64,000 bases of DNA. Source: Clostridium_X cadaveris. Its GTDB lineage: Bacteria > Bacillota > Clostridia > Clostridiales > Clostridiaceae. The stretch lies in the NCBI RefSeq assembly GCF_039521325.1, contig NZ_BAAACD010000045.1, one strand, 5' to 3'. The notes beneath the pieces are model-generated. The model was not told the origin of the DNA. It saw only the letters and a list, made by a program, of their open reading frames with translations, and searched no databases. Below are positions 8,532 to 17,736 of the stretch, one piece after another. Position 1 is the stretch's first letter. The number at the start of each line of letters is the position of its first letter. The translations under genes were made by a program, and so were the position numbers.

Positions 8532-10028
8532 CTATTTTAAATATTTTCTTTCGTATCTTTGATACATTACTAATGCTACTATAGTAAAAAATAATGGTCC
8601 AGCTATCATAAAGATAGTAGAACTCATGTCTCCTCTTGTAGCTGGTTCAACTATTGTAAATATATTTGCAAACAATACAGTTAGTGTTACAACTACAGTT
8701 GCAACAAGTGATGAAGCATGACTCTTATATGCAACGAAAGGTCTATCTATATTCTCTATTCTTTTAAATCTTGCAAAAGCTCCTGATAAAAACATGTATG
8801 GAAGAGTCATTGCAACATTAGTCATAAGAACTAATTTTTCAAAAAATTCAGCAGCACCTTCGCCCCCAAAGGATACGATGGCTATGAATACAGCAACTAT
8901 TACGCATTGTACCCACATAGCATTCTTAGGCATTCCATCTGTTATTACAGAAAGTTTTCCTGGCCAAAGTTCTTTTGGTGTACCTTCTATAAGTTGTTTT
9001 AATGGCGAATAAGATAATGTAAAAAAGGCTCCTATTAAAGCCAAGAACATAGAAATTCCAACAAATCTAGCTACCCACAATCCTATATTTAACGATACAG
9101 CTTCACTTAATCCTACACTTGTACCTATTGCGTAACCTAAATTTTTCATTACCACATAAGCTACATTTCCAAGGTGTACATTCTTTGTAGATAATGTCTG
9201 TCCCCAGTTAGTAAAGATTCCTATTAAAAGAACTCCTAATGAGTATCCTATAGATATAATAATAGCTGCTATTGAAAGCCCCTTAGGAAAAACTACTTCT
9301 GGATTCTCAGTCTGATCTACAAGTCCTCCAACAGCCTCTATTCCTCCATAAGCAAATATTGCAAAAACGGAGAATGAAAGCATTGCAATTGTTGTTTGGT
9401 AAGCCGGATTAGGTGAATAAAGAAAACTCTCATAAGAAACTATTGGTTCTGCAAGTTTTCCTCCATTTAAAATTAGAACAACTACAGCACCTATTAAGAG
9501 AACTATATTTAAAAGTGCTACAGCGGTTCCACCTATTGATGTTACCTTTGTTATTTGTTCTAATCCCTTTGTAGCTATAAATGTAATAGCTATAATTAGT
9601 AATATGCCTAAGACTCCTAAAGTACGTGTAGAATTAAGTCCAAATATGGACCAATTTACTGTAGTGTCTGTTCCTGAAATAGCATTAGCAAAGGGAATCC
9701 ATATAGCTGAGCATATATTAACCATCCATACTATATAAGATGCATACCACATAAATGTTCCTATAAATGCATATTTAGGACCTACAGATTTATCCATCCA
9801 GGAGTATATTCCTCCCTTCTCATTCTTGAATGCTGCTCCGTATTCAGCTTGCATAAATGCATATGGAATAAAAAACAATATAGCTGAAATGATATACCAA
9901 GGAACAGCTGCATATCCCATAAGATAGAAGCCTCTTGGTATATTAGCGAATCCAAATACGGAAGTAAAAATCATTAATATAAGAGCCATCATGGACATCT
10001 TCTTGCCCTTCAATCCATCATCTGACAT
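8532..10028 (-). CDS. yjeM: APC-superfamily amino acid permease, YjeM-like
   Basis: Multi-pass membrane transporter of 498 aa with about 12 hydrophobic helices. The N-terminal stretch (ALILMIFTSVFGFANIPRGF, then YSWMDKSVGPKYAFIGTFMW) closely resembles YjeM-type members of the glutamate/GABA antiporter branch. Such proteins exchange or import amino acids, but the YjeM substrate is not established. AGGAGGAAGTTTTAT precedes the ATG. It is flanked by terminators on its 3' side and an SorC-family gene on its 5' side, so it appears to be a single-gene unit. Family confident; substrate unknown. Confidence 0.82.
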   Translation of the reverse strand: MSDDGLKGKKMSMMALILMIFTSVFGFANIPRGFYLMGYAAVPWYIISAILFFIPYAFMQAEYGAAFKNEKGGIYSWMDKSVGPKYAFIGTFMWYASYIVWMVNICSAIWIPFANAISGTDTTVNWSIFGLNSTRTLGVLGILLIIAITFIATKGLEQITKVTSIGGTAVALLNIVLLIGAVVVLILNGGKLAEPIVSYESFLYSPNPAYQTTIAMLSFSVFAIFAYGGIEAVGGLVDQTENPEVVFPKGLSIAAIIISIGYSLGVLLIGIFTNWGQTLSTKNVHLGNVAYVVMKNLGYAIGTSVGLSEAVSLNIGLWVARFVGISMFLALIGAFFTLSYSPLKQLIEGTPKELWPGKLSVITDGMPKNAMWVQCVIVAVFIAIVSFGGEGAAEFFEKLVLMTNVAMTLPYMFLSGAFARFKRIENIDRPFVAYKSHASSLVATVVVTLTVLFANIFTIVEPATRGDMSSTIFMIAGPLFFTIVALVMYQRYERKYLK

Positions 10029-10101
10029 ATAAAACTTCCTCCTTTTGTTTTATTTTTCCCTACTATGTTTCCCCATAATTCTTTAATCCATTACAGAAAA
10101 A

Positions 10102-10138
10102 AAGAATACATGAAATATTTTTTATTTCATGTATTCTT
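10102..10138 (-). terminator. Terminator after the deoR-like gene
   Basis: A 15-16 bp AT-rich stem, AAGAATACATGAAATA with its complement, around a short loop, followed by T-rich sequence on the minus strand. Confidence 0.7.
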
Positions 10139-10155
10139 TAAATATTTTTATATAT

Positions 10156-11109
10156 TTATTTTTTTATAGAATCATTATACATCAGTAATTTATCTGCAGT
10201 GTATTCATCTACTACAAGACAATTTATGTATCCTCCATTAATAGCTCCTATTATTGCAGGAATACAATTATCTCCTCCAGAAATACCTATAGAAAATTCT
10301 TTTTCTCTTAAATCCTCTAATTCTATACTGGTATTTCTATCATTTAAATTCTTATCATATATGGTACCATCTACGTTAAAGAATCTAGAACAAATTTCAC
10401 CTACTGCTCCTTTTGCCCTAATATCCTCTAACTCTTCTCCTGTTATATAACCACAATTTGATATAGTTGACTTTTTAGATGGATATCCAATGGTAAATAC
10501 AGCAATGTTAGCTTTTTTCCCTAGATCCACAACGCTTTTTATACTTGGTTCATTTAAAAGCTGTTCTTTTAAAAGTTTGCTGCTTACCATAACTGGTGCA
10601 TGAAGATATCTTACTTTAGCATCAAACTTTTCTCCTAGCTTTTCTGCTACAAAATATGATATTTCTTCTCCTTTTCCGTTAGGTATGCTTCCTTTAAGCT
10701 GAACTACTGTAAGATCTTTTATTTCACGAGAAATCATGCTATCTATCATATTTTTCATGGTAACTCCCCATGATACTCCTATGATATCTCCATCTTTTAA
10801 AATACTCATGACATATTCTGCGGTTTTTGCTCCTATGACTGATTTTAGAACTTCACCTTCTTCTAAAATAGCTATCTTTACGTCCTTTAATCCTAAAGCT
10901 TCAGCCAATTTCAGCTCCTTTTCTTTAATTATAGAAAATGGATCTAAAACTACAGTCCTTATATACCCAAGCTCCTTAGCCTTAGTAATACTTCTAGATA
11001 CTTTTGCTCTAGAGATATTTAAGTCATTAGCTATTTCTTCTTGTTTAAATTCCTCTTCATAATACATTTTGCATATTCTTATAATCAGTTCTAAATCATT
11101 GCTTTTCAT
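10156..11109 (-). CDS. SorC/DeoR-family sugar-binding transcriptional regulator
   Basis: A 317 aa repressor-type regulator. The N-terminal helix-turn-helix (EEFKQEEIANDLNISRAKVS) at about 15-45 is followed by a sugar-phosphate-binding SorC domain (segments such as GDIIGVSWG and FSIGISGGDN). The architecture matches Bacillus DeoR, which binds deoxyribose-5-phosphate and represses the deo operon. Here it lies 33 bp downstream of deoC on the same strand, so autoregulation together with deoC is likely. The start is the ATG at 11109, preceded by AAGGTGG. The GTG three codons upstream overlaps that ribosome binding site. Confidence 0.88.
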   Translation of the reverse strand: MKSNDLELIIRICKMYYEEEFKQEEIANDLNISRAKVSRSITKAKELGYIRTVVLDPFSIIKEKELKLAEALGLKDVKIAILEEGEVLKSVIGAKTAEYVMSILKDGDIIGVSWGVTMKNMIDSMISREIKDLTVVQLKGSIPNGKGEEISYFVAEKLGEKFDAKVRYLHAPVMVSSKLLKEQLLNEPSIKSVVDLGKKANIAVFTIGYPSKKSTISNCGYITGEELEDIRAKGAVGEICSRFFNVDGTIYDKNLNDRNTSIELEDLREKEFSIGISGGDNCIPAIIGAINGGYINCLVVDEYTADKLLMYNDSIKK

Positions 11110-11142
11110 ATTTACCACCTTATATCAATAGAACTCTGCTTT

Positions 11143-11814
11143 TTAATAGCCAGTTGCCTCTTGATTGTTTATTATCTTTAAAAGTGAACTAGTACCTAAT
11201 CTGCTTGCTCCTGCTTCTATAAACTGCTCTGCAGTTTCTAAGTTTTTAACGCCACCTGCCGCCTTGATTTTTACATCTTTTCCTACATATTTAGCAAAAG
11301 TTTGTATATCTTCAAGAGTAGCACCTCTTGTTCCAAATCCTGTTGAAGTTTTTATGAAATCTGCCTTTGCGTTTGTTACTACTTTGCATAGTTCTATCTT
11401 TTCTTCATCAGTTAAGAAGCAAGTTTCAATTATTACTTTTAAGATTTTATCTCCACAAGTTGCTTTTAACGCTTCTATTTCAGCTTGGATTTCGTTAAAT
11501 TTTTTATCTTTAACATGTCCAAGGTTTATAACCATATCTATTTCATCAGCACCGTTTTCTAAGGCATCTTTTGTTTCAAAGTTCTTTACAGCTGTTGTTT
11601 GGTATCCATTTGGAAAACCTATTACTGTGCATATAGCTAATTTATCTCCAACATACTCCTTAGCTTGCTTAACATATGATGGTGGAATACATACTGATGC
11701 TACTTTGTTTTCCATTCCTTCATCACAAATTTTCTTTATTTCTTCCCATGTACAAGTTTGTTTTAATAGAGTATGATCTACTGTATCTAATATTTTTCTA
11801 ACGTCCATCTTCAT
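11143..11814 (-). CDS. deoC: Deoxyribose-phosphate aldolase
   Basis: Cytoplasmic class I aldolase that splits 2-deoxyribose-5-phosphate into glyceraldehyde-3-phosphate and acetaldehyde in deoxynucleoside salvage. At 223 aa it has full length. The Schiff-base lysine lies in FIKTSTGFG (about residue 155) and the second active lysine in VKIKAAGGVK. The catalytic Asp segment DEIDMVINLG is present. AAAGGAAGGT precedes two close ATGs (MKMD). The second may be used, changing the protein by two residues. It is upstream of the SorC regulator in one unit. Confidence 0.95.
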   Translation of the reverse strand: MKMDVRKILDTVDHTLLKQTCTWEEIKKICDEGMENKVASVCIPPSYVKQAKEYVGDKLAICTVIGFPNGYQTTAVKNFETKDALENGADEIDMVINLGHVKDKKFNEIQAEIEALKATCGDKILKVIIETCFLTDEEKIELCKVVTNAKADFIKTSTGFGTRGATLEDIQTFAKYVGKDVKIKAAGGVKNLETAEQFIEAGASRLGTSSLLKIINNQEATGY

Positions 11815-11832
11815 TACCTTCCTTTTCTATTA

Positions 11833-11848
11833 TTTATAAATTTATAAA
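11833..11848. promoter_or_regulatory. Possible operator upstream of deoC
   Basis: TTTATAAATTTATAAA is a perfect 16 bp palindrome (two TTTATAAA half units), 20 bp upstream of the deoC start and downstream of a TATAAT at about 11871-11876. It is a candidate site for the adjacent SorC-type regulator. In DNA this AT-rich such a palindrome could also arise by chance. Confidence 0.3.
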
Positions 11849-12036
11849 AATGAAAATGTTTCTACAAATTTATTATACCATACTTTTTATTCACTTCCAT
11901 AAAATATCGAAATTTATTTCATATATTTTATAATTGAATTTTTTTTCTTAATTGTTTTATAATAAATTTATTTCATATGTCTTATTTTTATTTTATCTAA
12001 AACAAGTTTTTTAATTCCTTTTTACAAAAAATAAAA

Positions 12037-12075
12037 AAGCCATAATGAAGAGAATATTCCTCTGCCTTATGGCTT
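12037..12075 (-). terminator. Terminator after the phosphofructokinase gene
   Basis: The stem AAGCCATAA.../TTATGGCTT is followed by TTTTTT on the minus strand. Confidence 0.8.
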
Positions 12076-12081
12076 GTCAAA

Positions 12082-13281
12082 TTATTTTACATTATCTAAA
12101 TATATAGGGAAAGCTTGTTGTCCTCCCATAAGAGGCTCTACATACCTTACCATATCTTCTGTTATAAAGTCATTTTCTGAATCAATCCACTGTTTTGGTA
12201 AAAGTTTTGTATGATTTGCCACCTTTTCTATTTCTATTGGCTTTATCTCATAAGTATAAGGCTTATCACAAGTTCTTATTATACCTGGAAGAACTCCGCT
12301 TAAGCCTTGGTTAGCAAAATTAACTGCATTTACTCCAAGTTCAAAAGCTTCCTCTACATCTACAGATGAGGAAACATGAGCTGCACATCTTTGCAGTATA
12401 TTTAACTCTACACATTTGACTCTCTTGATTATTCCAGCATCTATAAGCATTTGTCTAAGTTTTTGTCCAGCTCCTCCAAGTTGAGCATGTCCAAATGTAT
12501 CATGACCTGCATTGATTGAAGAATGAGACACAAAAACTCCATCTTCATATCTTATTCCTTCAGATACAACTATATAAAGTTTATCTTTTTTTGTTAAATC
12601 TTCTTTTATAGTACTTAAAAACTTTAAATCATTAAAAGGATTTTCTGGTACATATATATGATCTACAATCCTTTGTCCATTAAGTTTAGCTGCTGCTGCT
12701 GAGGCTGCAAGCCATCCTGCTTCTCTTCCCATTGTTTCTAGTATGATTACACTTTTCCCCTGGTATACACTGTCATCTAAGGCTGTTTCCATTATACATG
12801 TATTTACAAACTTAGCTGCACTTCCAAATCCAGGAGTATGGTCCATAACCTCTAAATCATTATCTATAGTTTTGGGAACTCCTACCGCTCTAAAGTCTAT
12901 ATTATTCTTCTTAGCATATATACTTAAGTTTTTTACTGTGTCCATTGAGTCATTTCCACCTATGTAAAAAAAGACTCCTATATCATATTTCTTAAAAATA
13001 TCAAACAGCTTTTCATACTGCTCTTTATTTTCCTGAATTCCTTTTAATTTAAATCTACATGATCCTAATATAGCCGCTGGAGAATGCTTTATTATCTCCC
13101 TTTTCTCTTCAGATAAAGTTGATATGTCTTTTATATTTTCTTTTAATATTCCTTCAATCCCATTAATTCCAGCAAAAATTTTATCAAACTTTCCGCTTTT
13201 TAATGCTCCTTCTAAAACTCCCATAAGACTACTGTTGATAACAGCTGTTGGTCCTCCCGATTGAGCTACTATACAATTCAT
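12082..13281 (-). CDS. pfp: Pyrophosphate-dependent 6-phosphofructokinase type
   Basis: Glycolytic enzyme that phosphorylates fructose-6-phosphate, 399 aa. Two signatures point to pyrophosphate rather than ATP as donor. The nucleotide loop reads GGND (108-111) where ATP enzymes have GGDG. The catalytic loop reads PKTIDND (136-142) with Lys in place of the Gly of ATP-type PGTIDND. The family motif GREAGWLAA is intact. An AAAGGAGATTTGATCT ribosome binding site precedes the ATG. It is a single-gene unit ending at the hairpin 12037-12075. Donor specificity is inferred from these residues and would need an assay. Confidence 0.85.
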   Translation of the reverse strand: MNCIVAQSGGPTAVINSSLMGVLEGALKSGKFDKIFAGINGIEGILKENIKDISTLSEEKREIIKHSPAAILGSCRFKLKGIQENKEQYEKLFDIFKKYDIGVFFYIGGNDSMDTVKNLSIYAKKNNIDFRAVGVPKTIDNDLEVMDHTPGFGSAAKFVNTCIMETALDDSVYQGKSVIILETMGREAGWLAASAAAAKLNGQRIVDHIYVPENPFNDLKFLSTIKEDLTKKDKLYIVVSEGIRYEDGVFVSHSSINAGHDTFGHAQLGGAGQKLRQMLIDAGIIKRVKCVELNILQRCAAHVSSSVDVEEAFELGVNAVNFANQGLSGVLPGIIRTCDKPYTYEIKPIEIEKVANHTKLLPKQWIDSENDFITEDMVRYVEPLMGGQQAFPIYLDNVK

Positions 13282-13521
13282 AGATCAAATCTCCTTTTCC
13301 ACGGTTTATCTTTTAGCTTCATCTAATAATATATAACTCATATTTTCACCTATAGTGATACTTTTTCTAAAATAGAGTACTCTTTATACTATATAATTAT
13401 ATTATAAATTACTCTATATGTAAAAATATTATAAGTTCCTTTATTATGTGGTAATGTGTTTTAAAGCGTTTACTTTTCAATAATCCTTTATATTTGGTAT
13501 AGAATTATGTTTACATTAAAA

Positions 13522-13551
13522 TAAGATGATATCTAAAAAGATATCATCTTA
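13522..13551 (-). terminator. Terminator after LTA synthase 1
   Basis: A perfect 13 bp stem TAAGATGATATCT/AGATATCATCTTA with loop AAAA and a T-rich 3' flank on the minus strand. Confidence 0.75.
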
Positions 13552-13559
13552 TAAATTGT

Positions 13560-15398
13560 CTATTCATCTTTAACCTTAAAATAGTTTCCTTCTATAATTT
13601 TATTAGCTATAGGAATAGCATTTTTTATATGCTGTTCTTCTTCTTTTGTGTTAGGATTTCCAACTATTTCTCCAAAATTTAAAACAGTAAAGTTTCTTTT
13701 TGTATTTAATAGATTTCTTCCCATTACTGTATTAATATACTTATCCTTTTCCACCCCTAATGCATATAAGACTGTAGGCATCATATCTACCTGTCCTCCT
13801 ATTACATCTCTTATTTCTCCATTTATTGAAGGATTATATATTATAAATGGAACTTTCTTTTCAGGACTCTTCCACTGCTCTTTTATTCCATTAATTGCTT
13901 CTATCTTATCTTGATAAAATTTGTGTGGACCTGAATGATCTCCATATATAACTAACACTGTATTGTTCATAAGCTTATTATCATTTAGGTACTTGACTAG
14001 GTTTCCAATCTCAGTATCTACATAACGTATACTTTGAAAATAAGCTCCAAGTATCGTATCCTTTATATTGTCTGATAAATTAAGTTCTTTTTTATTATCA
14101 GGTATATCAAATGGTCCATGACTTGTAAGTGTAGCCGCATGAAGAAAGAATGGAGTTTTTTCATCTTTTATAAAGTCTACAGTCTGCTTAAAGAAAGATC
14201 CATCTGACAATCCCGGTCCAATTATCTCATCAAGTTTATAATCATTTATATCATAAGTGGTTTCAAATCCAAAGTTCTTATGATTTGTTCTCCAATTCCA
14301 ATTTCCTGATCTTTCTGGATGTACAGATATAGTTTTATAATTCTCACTTTCTAATATATTTGCTAAAGAATTATATTTATTAAACGCATATCTAAAATAA
14401 GTAGCTCCTTGTCTTACAGGATACAAAGATGTATTTGATATGAGATCTCCATCTGCACTAGTTCCATTATTAACATTATCATATATATTATTAAAGTAAT
14501 AGCTGTTATTAAGCATTTTATTGATGTTAGGAGTTATTTCCTGACCATCTACAGTTTCATTTATCACAAATGACTCTAAAGATTCAACTTGAAGGAATAT
14601 TACATTTTTGCCTTTTAAAATCCCCTTGTACTTATTATCTAGGAGATTTTCATCATTTTCCTTGTACCATTCATCTATAGCCTTCATATCATCTTTGCTA
14701 AGATCTTTTACCTTATTTGCAACAAAGTGATTATAAATATCAAAAGCATGATATCCTAAAGGTGATGTATTTGACATAGTTTGGAATGGTGCCCAAGTTG
14801 TTTTAAAGAAAAGCATATCTCCGTTTGTCTTATCTTTCACATCTATATAGATATGAGCTCCATATATATATGCTACTGATAAAACTATCAACACAGCTGA
14901 TGTTAAAATATTCTTTCCTAAAGATTTAAATCTACCTCTATAATACTCTTTGTATTTTATAGCTATAACTAAAAGAACTATTATGTCTATAAAAAATAAT
15001 ATATCTACAAGGTGTATATGCTTGAATAAATTAACATCTCCGGGATTAAAGCTTCCTGGATGGAAAAGATATTCTACTGTCAAAAATCCACCGTATTCTC
15101 TATAATAAACTAAATCTGCCCATAAAAGCATTGACACAAATAAATTTATTATTATGTAATATGCTAATCTTCCACGTCCCTTAAAGCACAAACCTATAGC
15201 CATTATTATAACTACAAACAATATGTGACATATAAAAGGTGGCGGAGAAAAGTACATTCTTGCTATATTAAAAGTTGCTGAATCTTTTCCATGGATAAGT
15301 GCCAAGAACATCAGTGTTTTTAGCCATATCAAAAATCCAACTATTAAAAATAGCTTATCTCTTTTCTTAAACCATTCTTTTAAATTAAATTTAGTCAT
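13560..15398 (-). CDS. Lipoteichoic acid synthase family sulfatase (paralog 1)
   Basis: Membrane enzyme of the LtaS family that transfers glycerol-phosphate from phosphatidylglycerol to build polyglycerol-phosphate chains on the outer face of the membrane, 612 aa. Five hydrophobic helices lie in residues about 15-200, followed by an extracellular sulfatase-type domain. The catalytic threonine is in NNGTSADGD and metal ligands are in YGDHSGPHKF. The second paralog at 23688 has the same architecture. It could also be a phosphoglycerol transferase modifying other polymers. Start with GCGATAGGCGG upstream; single-gene unit. Confidence 0.88.
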   Translation of the reverse strand: MTKFNLKEWFKKRDKLFLIVGFLIWLKTLMFLALIHGKDSATFNIARMYFSPPPFICHILFVVIIMAIGLCFKGRGRLAYYIIINLFVSMLLWADLVYYREYGGFLTVEYLFHPGSFNPGDVNLFKHIHLVDILFFIDIIVLLVIAIKYKEYYRGRFKSLGKNILTSAVLIVLSVAYIYGAHIYIDVKDKTNGDMLFFKTTWAPFQTMSNTSPLGYHAFDIYNHFVANKVKDLSKDDMKAIDEWYKENDENLLDNKYKGILKGKNVIFLQVESLESFVINETVDGQEITPNINKMLNNSYYFNNIYDNVNNGTSADGDLISNTSLYPVRQGATYFRYAFNKYNSLANILESENYKTISVHPERSGNWNWRTNHKNFGFETTYDINDYKLDEIIGPGLSDGSFFKQTVDFIKDEKTPFFLHAATLTSHGPFDIPDNKKELNLSDNIKDTILGAYFQSIRYVDTEIGNLVKYLNDNKLMNNTVLVIYGDHSGPHKFYQDKIEAINGIKEQWKSPEKKVPFIIYNPSINGEIRDVIGGQVDMMPTVLYALGVEKDKYINTVMGRNLLNTKRNFTVLNFGEIVGNPNTKEEEQHIKNAIPIANKIIEGNYFKVKDE

Positions 15399-15485
15399 CG
15401 ATGCACCGCCTATCGCTAAAATTCTTTCATCAGTTTAATATTATATCACATAAAAATGAATATTAATTCCTTTCTTTCTTAAGAA

Positions 15486-15532
15486 AAGCTGAATTAATTG
15501 GAAATCATATATTTCCCAACTAATTCAGCTTA
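15486..15532 (-). terminator. helD terminator
   Basis: The long stem AAGCTGAATTA.../...TAATTCAGCTT has an inner GGAAAT/ATTTCC stem. It directly precedes the helD stop codon on the forward map and is followed by TTTTCTTAAG on the minus strand. Confidence 0.75.
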
Positions 15533-15536
15533 TACT

Positions 15537-17660
15537 TTATCCTATTCTAAAATCATAAAGCCTATGAAGTGCTCTTGTGCTCATTATATACTTAACTAAA
15601 TCCTGCCCCTCTTTATTTTCATCTACTATGATTACTCCGTCAAATTCAAGTCCTTTTGCAAGGTAACTCGGTATAACTACTACTCCGCCATTATAAATCA
15701 TGTATTCATTATCTATGCTTCTAATATTAATACTCTTTTTAAGCTGCTTTGATATTTCTTTAGTCATAGATGACGTTCTACATATTACTGCTATATTTTC
15801 TAATCCATCTTTTAAAAGTAATTCTATAGTTTCTTTAATTCTAGTTATTGAATCACCTATATTTTTGAAGTTCTGAACTTGAACTTTTTCTCCTTCTCTT
15901 ACAAATGGAACCTCTTCATAACCCGTAAAACTATTTGCATATTCCATAATCTGTTTTGTAGAACGATAACTCTTTTTCAAATTGAATTCCTTTATACTCT
16001 CACTTTCAAGTATATCATTTAAATGCATCATAGGAATGTTTTTGTTTACTATAAGTCTTTGGTTGCAATCCCCTACAACAGTGAATGATTTTGCTCCTGT
16101 AAGTTCCTGTATAACCTTAAATTGAAGTGAAGAATAGTCCTGAGCCTCATCAATTACAACATGCTTTATGTCATCATTAGATTTTAATCCCCATAACTTG
16201 ATTTCTAGATAAAGCATTGGTGCCAAATCTTCATCTATAAGCACTCCATCTCCGTTATATTTCTTATATATGCTGTAAACGTCCTCTCCATCAAGCCAGT
16301 TTAAGCTTTTTCTTGTATTCATAACATCTCTAATTAAATCCCTAATCTCAAGTCTTCTCTTAAATTCAAGATCATTTTCTTGGAACTCCCTATCACTTTC
16401 AGATAAGGATTCTTGCTTTTCCTTATACTTAGCCTTTATATCTCTAAATATATTATCTCTTTCATCTTTTATTCTGCTTATACAAATTCTTTTTATCTTT
16501 GCAGCCCTTCTAAATAAAGGCATAGATTTGTAGTAATCACTGAACATAGCTTTTATCTCTTCTGCATTTACTACTACTTTCCCTCTAAACATTATATTTT
16601 CAACATTATAATAGTTTTTCTCTAATTTCTCTATAAGTCCATCAAGATTATCTATGAAACTTTCAGAAGTCTTTTTTAGAATATCTTCTTCTAAAGATTT
16701 ATCTCCTTCTAATACCTGCTGCATTTTTGTAGAAAAATCCATTATTTCTTCTGGAATATTCAAAAGGCTTAATGCAAATTCTCTGAAGGTATTTTGCTTT
16801 ACTCCATCCTCTCCTAGTGATGGAAGAACTCTTGATATATACTCCATGAAAATAAAGTTAGGTCCAAGTATTAGAACCTTGTTCTCTAAATATTTTCTAA
16901 AGTTATATAATAAATAAGCTATCCTGTGAAGAGCTATAGTAGTCTTTCCGCTTCCAGCTACTCCATTTACCACAACAACACCGTTTCTAGGCTGTCTTAT
17001 TATCTCATCTTGTTCTTTTTGAATAGTTAAGATTATGTCTTTTAATTTCTCATTTGTATTTGAACTCAATACCATTTGAAGTATCTCATCCTTAACGTCC
17101 AAATCCGAATCAAAAAGACCTAAAAGCTCTGATCTCTTTATTATATACTGCCTTCTTTTCTCTATATCAACATCCACTCTGCCTGCTGGGCATTCATAAT
17201 GATATTCTCCTAAAATTCCAGCATAGAATAAAGATGCTACAGGAGCTCTCCAGTCTACTATAGTTGGAAGATATGCACCTTCTTTTTTAAGCCCATATTT
17301 TCCTATGTATATATCTTCCACTTCTTCAATATCTTTGTCTAAAAATGTTATCCTTCCAAAGTAAGGAGATAGTTTAAGCTCCGTAAGCTCCTTTAATCTC
17401 TTATCTATGATTTTAAAGCTTTCTTCCTGAAGAAATTTATCATGATCAAAATATTCAATACCCATATCTTCATCATCTCTATATTCTTCAAGATTTTCTT
17501 TTCTATATTCTTTTATATAGTTCATAAAGCCTTTTCTTTTATCTAAAGTACTTAGTATCTCATCATTTATCTTTTCTATAGTTTCTTTTAACTTAAGCTT
17601 TTCCATATGAAACTGTATTTCCTTTTCCTGGTCTTTCAAGAAATTATTCTCACTCACCAT
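15537..17660 (-). CDS. helD: HelD-like superfamily 1 helicase (RNA polymerase recycling)
   Basis: UvrD-like ATPase that, in the HelD family, pulls stalled RNA polymerase off DNA; cytoplasmic. An N-terminal coiled coil (about 1-100) precedes the split ATPase. Walker A is NGVAGSGKTT (about 238) and Walker B with Q motif is VVIDEAQDYS (about 510). The C-terminal helicase motif is AKGLEFDGVII. 707 aa from the ATG at 17660, preferred because AAAGGAG lies 9-10 bp upstream; an ATG two codons earlier abuts that site. It ends YDFRIG close to the terminator. Single-gene unit. Confidence 0.88.
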   Translation of the reverse strand: MVSENNFLKDQEKEIQFHMEKLKLKETIEKINDEILSTLDKRKGFMNYIKEYRKENLEEYRDDEDMGIEYFDHDKFLQEESFKIIDKRLKELTELKLSPYFGRITFLDKDIEEVEDIYIGKYGLKKEGAYLPTIVDWRAPVASLFYAGILGEYHYECPAGRVDVDIEKRRQYIIKRSELLGLFDSDLDVKDEILQMVLSSNTNEKLKDIILTIQKEQDEIIRQPRNGVVVVNGVAGSGKTTIALHRIAYLLYNFRKYLENKVLILGPNFIFMEYISRVLPSLGEDGVKQNTFREFALSLLNIPEEIMDFSTKMQQVLEGDKSLEEDILKKTSESFIDNLDGLIEKLEKNYYNVENIMFRGKVVVNAEEIKAMFSDYYKSMPLFRRAAKIKRICISRIKDERDNIFRDIKAKYKEKQESLSESDREFQENDLEFKRRLEIRDLIRDVMNTRKSLNWLDGEDVYSIYKKYNGDGVLIDEDLAPMLYLEIKLWGLKSNDDIKHVVIDEAQDYSSLQFKVIQELTGAKSFTVVGDCNQRLIVNKNIPMMHLNDILESESIKEFNLKKSYRSTKQIMEYANSFTGYEEVPFVREGEKVQVQNFKNIGDSITRIKETIELLLKDGLENIAVICRTSSMTKEISKQLKKSINIRSIDNEYMIYNGGVVVIPSYLAKGLEFDGVIIVDENKEGQDLVKYIMSTRALHRLYDFRIG

Positions 17661-17687
17661 TGTCATCTCCTTTTTATGAAAAGTAAA

Positions 17688-17725
17688 ACTGACTCATAAT
17701 ATTAGTATTACCTTAATGAGTCAGT
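17688..17725 (-). terminator. ftsH terminator
   Basis: The stem ACTGACTCAT/ATGAGTCAGT lies just after the ftsH stop and is followed by TTTACTTTTC on the minus strand. Confidence 0.7.
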
Positions 17726-17736
17726 CCTATAAATTA

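Noticed and set aside
11165..11776. A 203-codon frame opposite deoC and similar long frames opposite lepB, DUF4956 and mgtA genes
   Set aside because: They mirror strongly coding genes on the other strand, have no ribosome binding site and show the composition expected of antisense of conserved codons.
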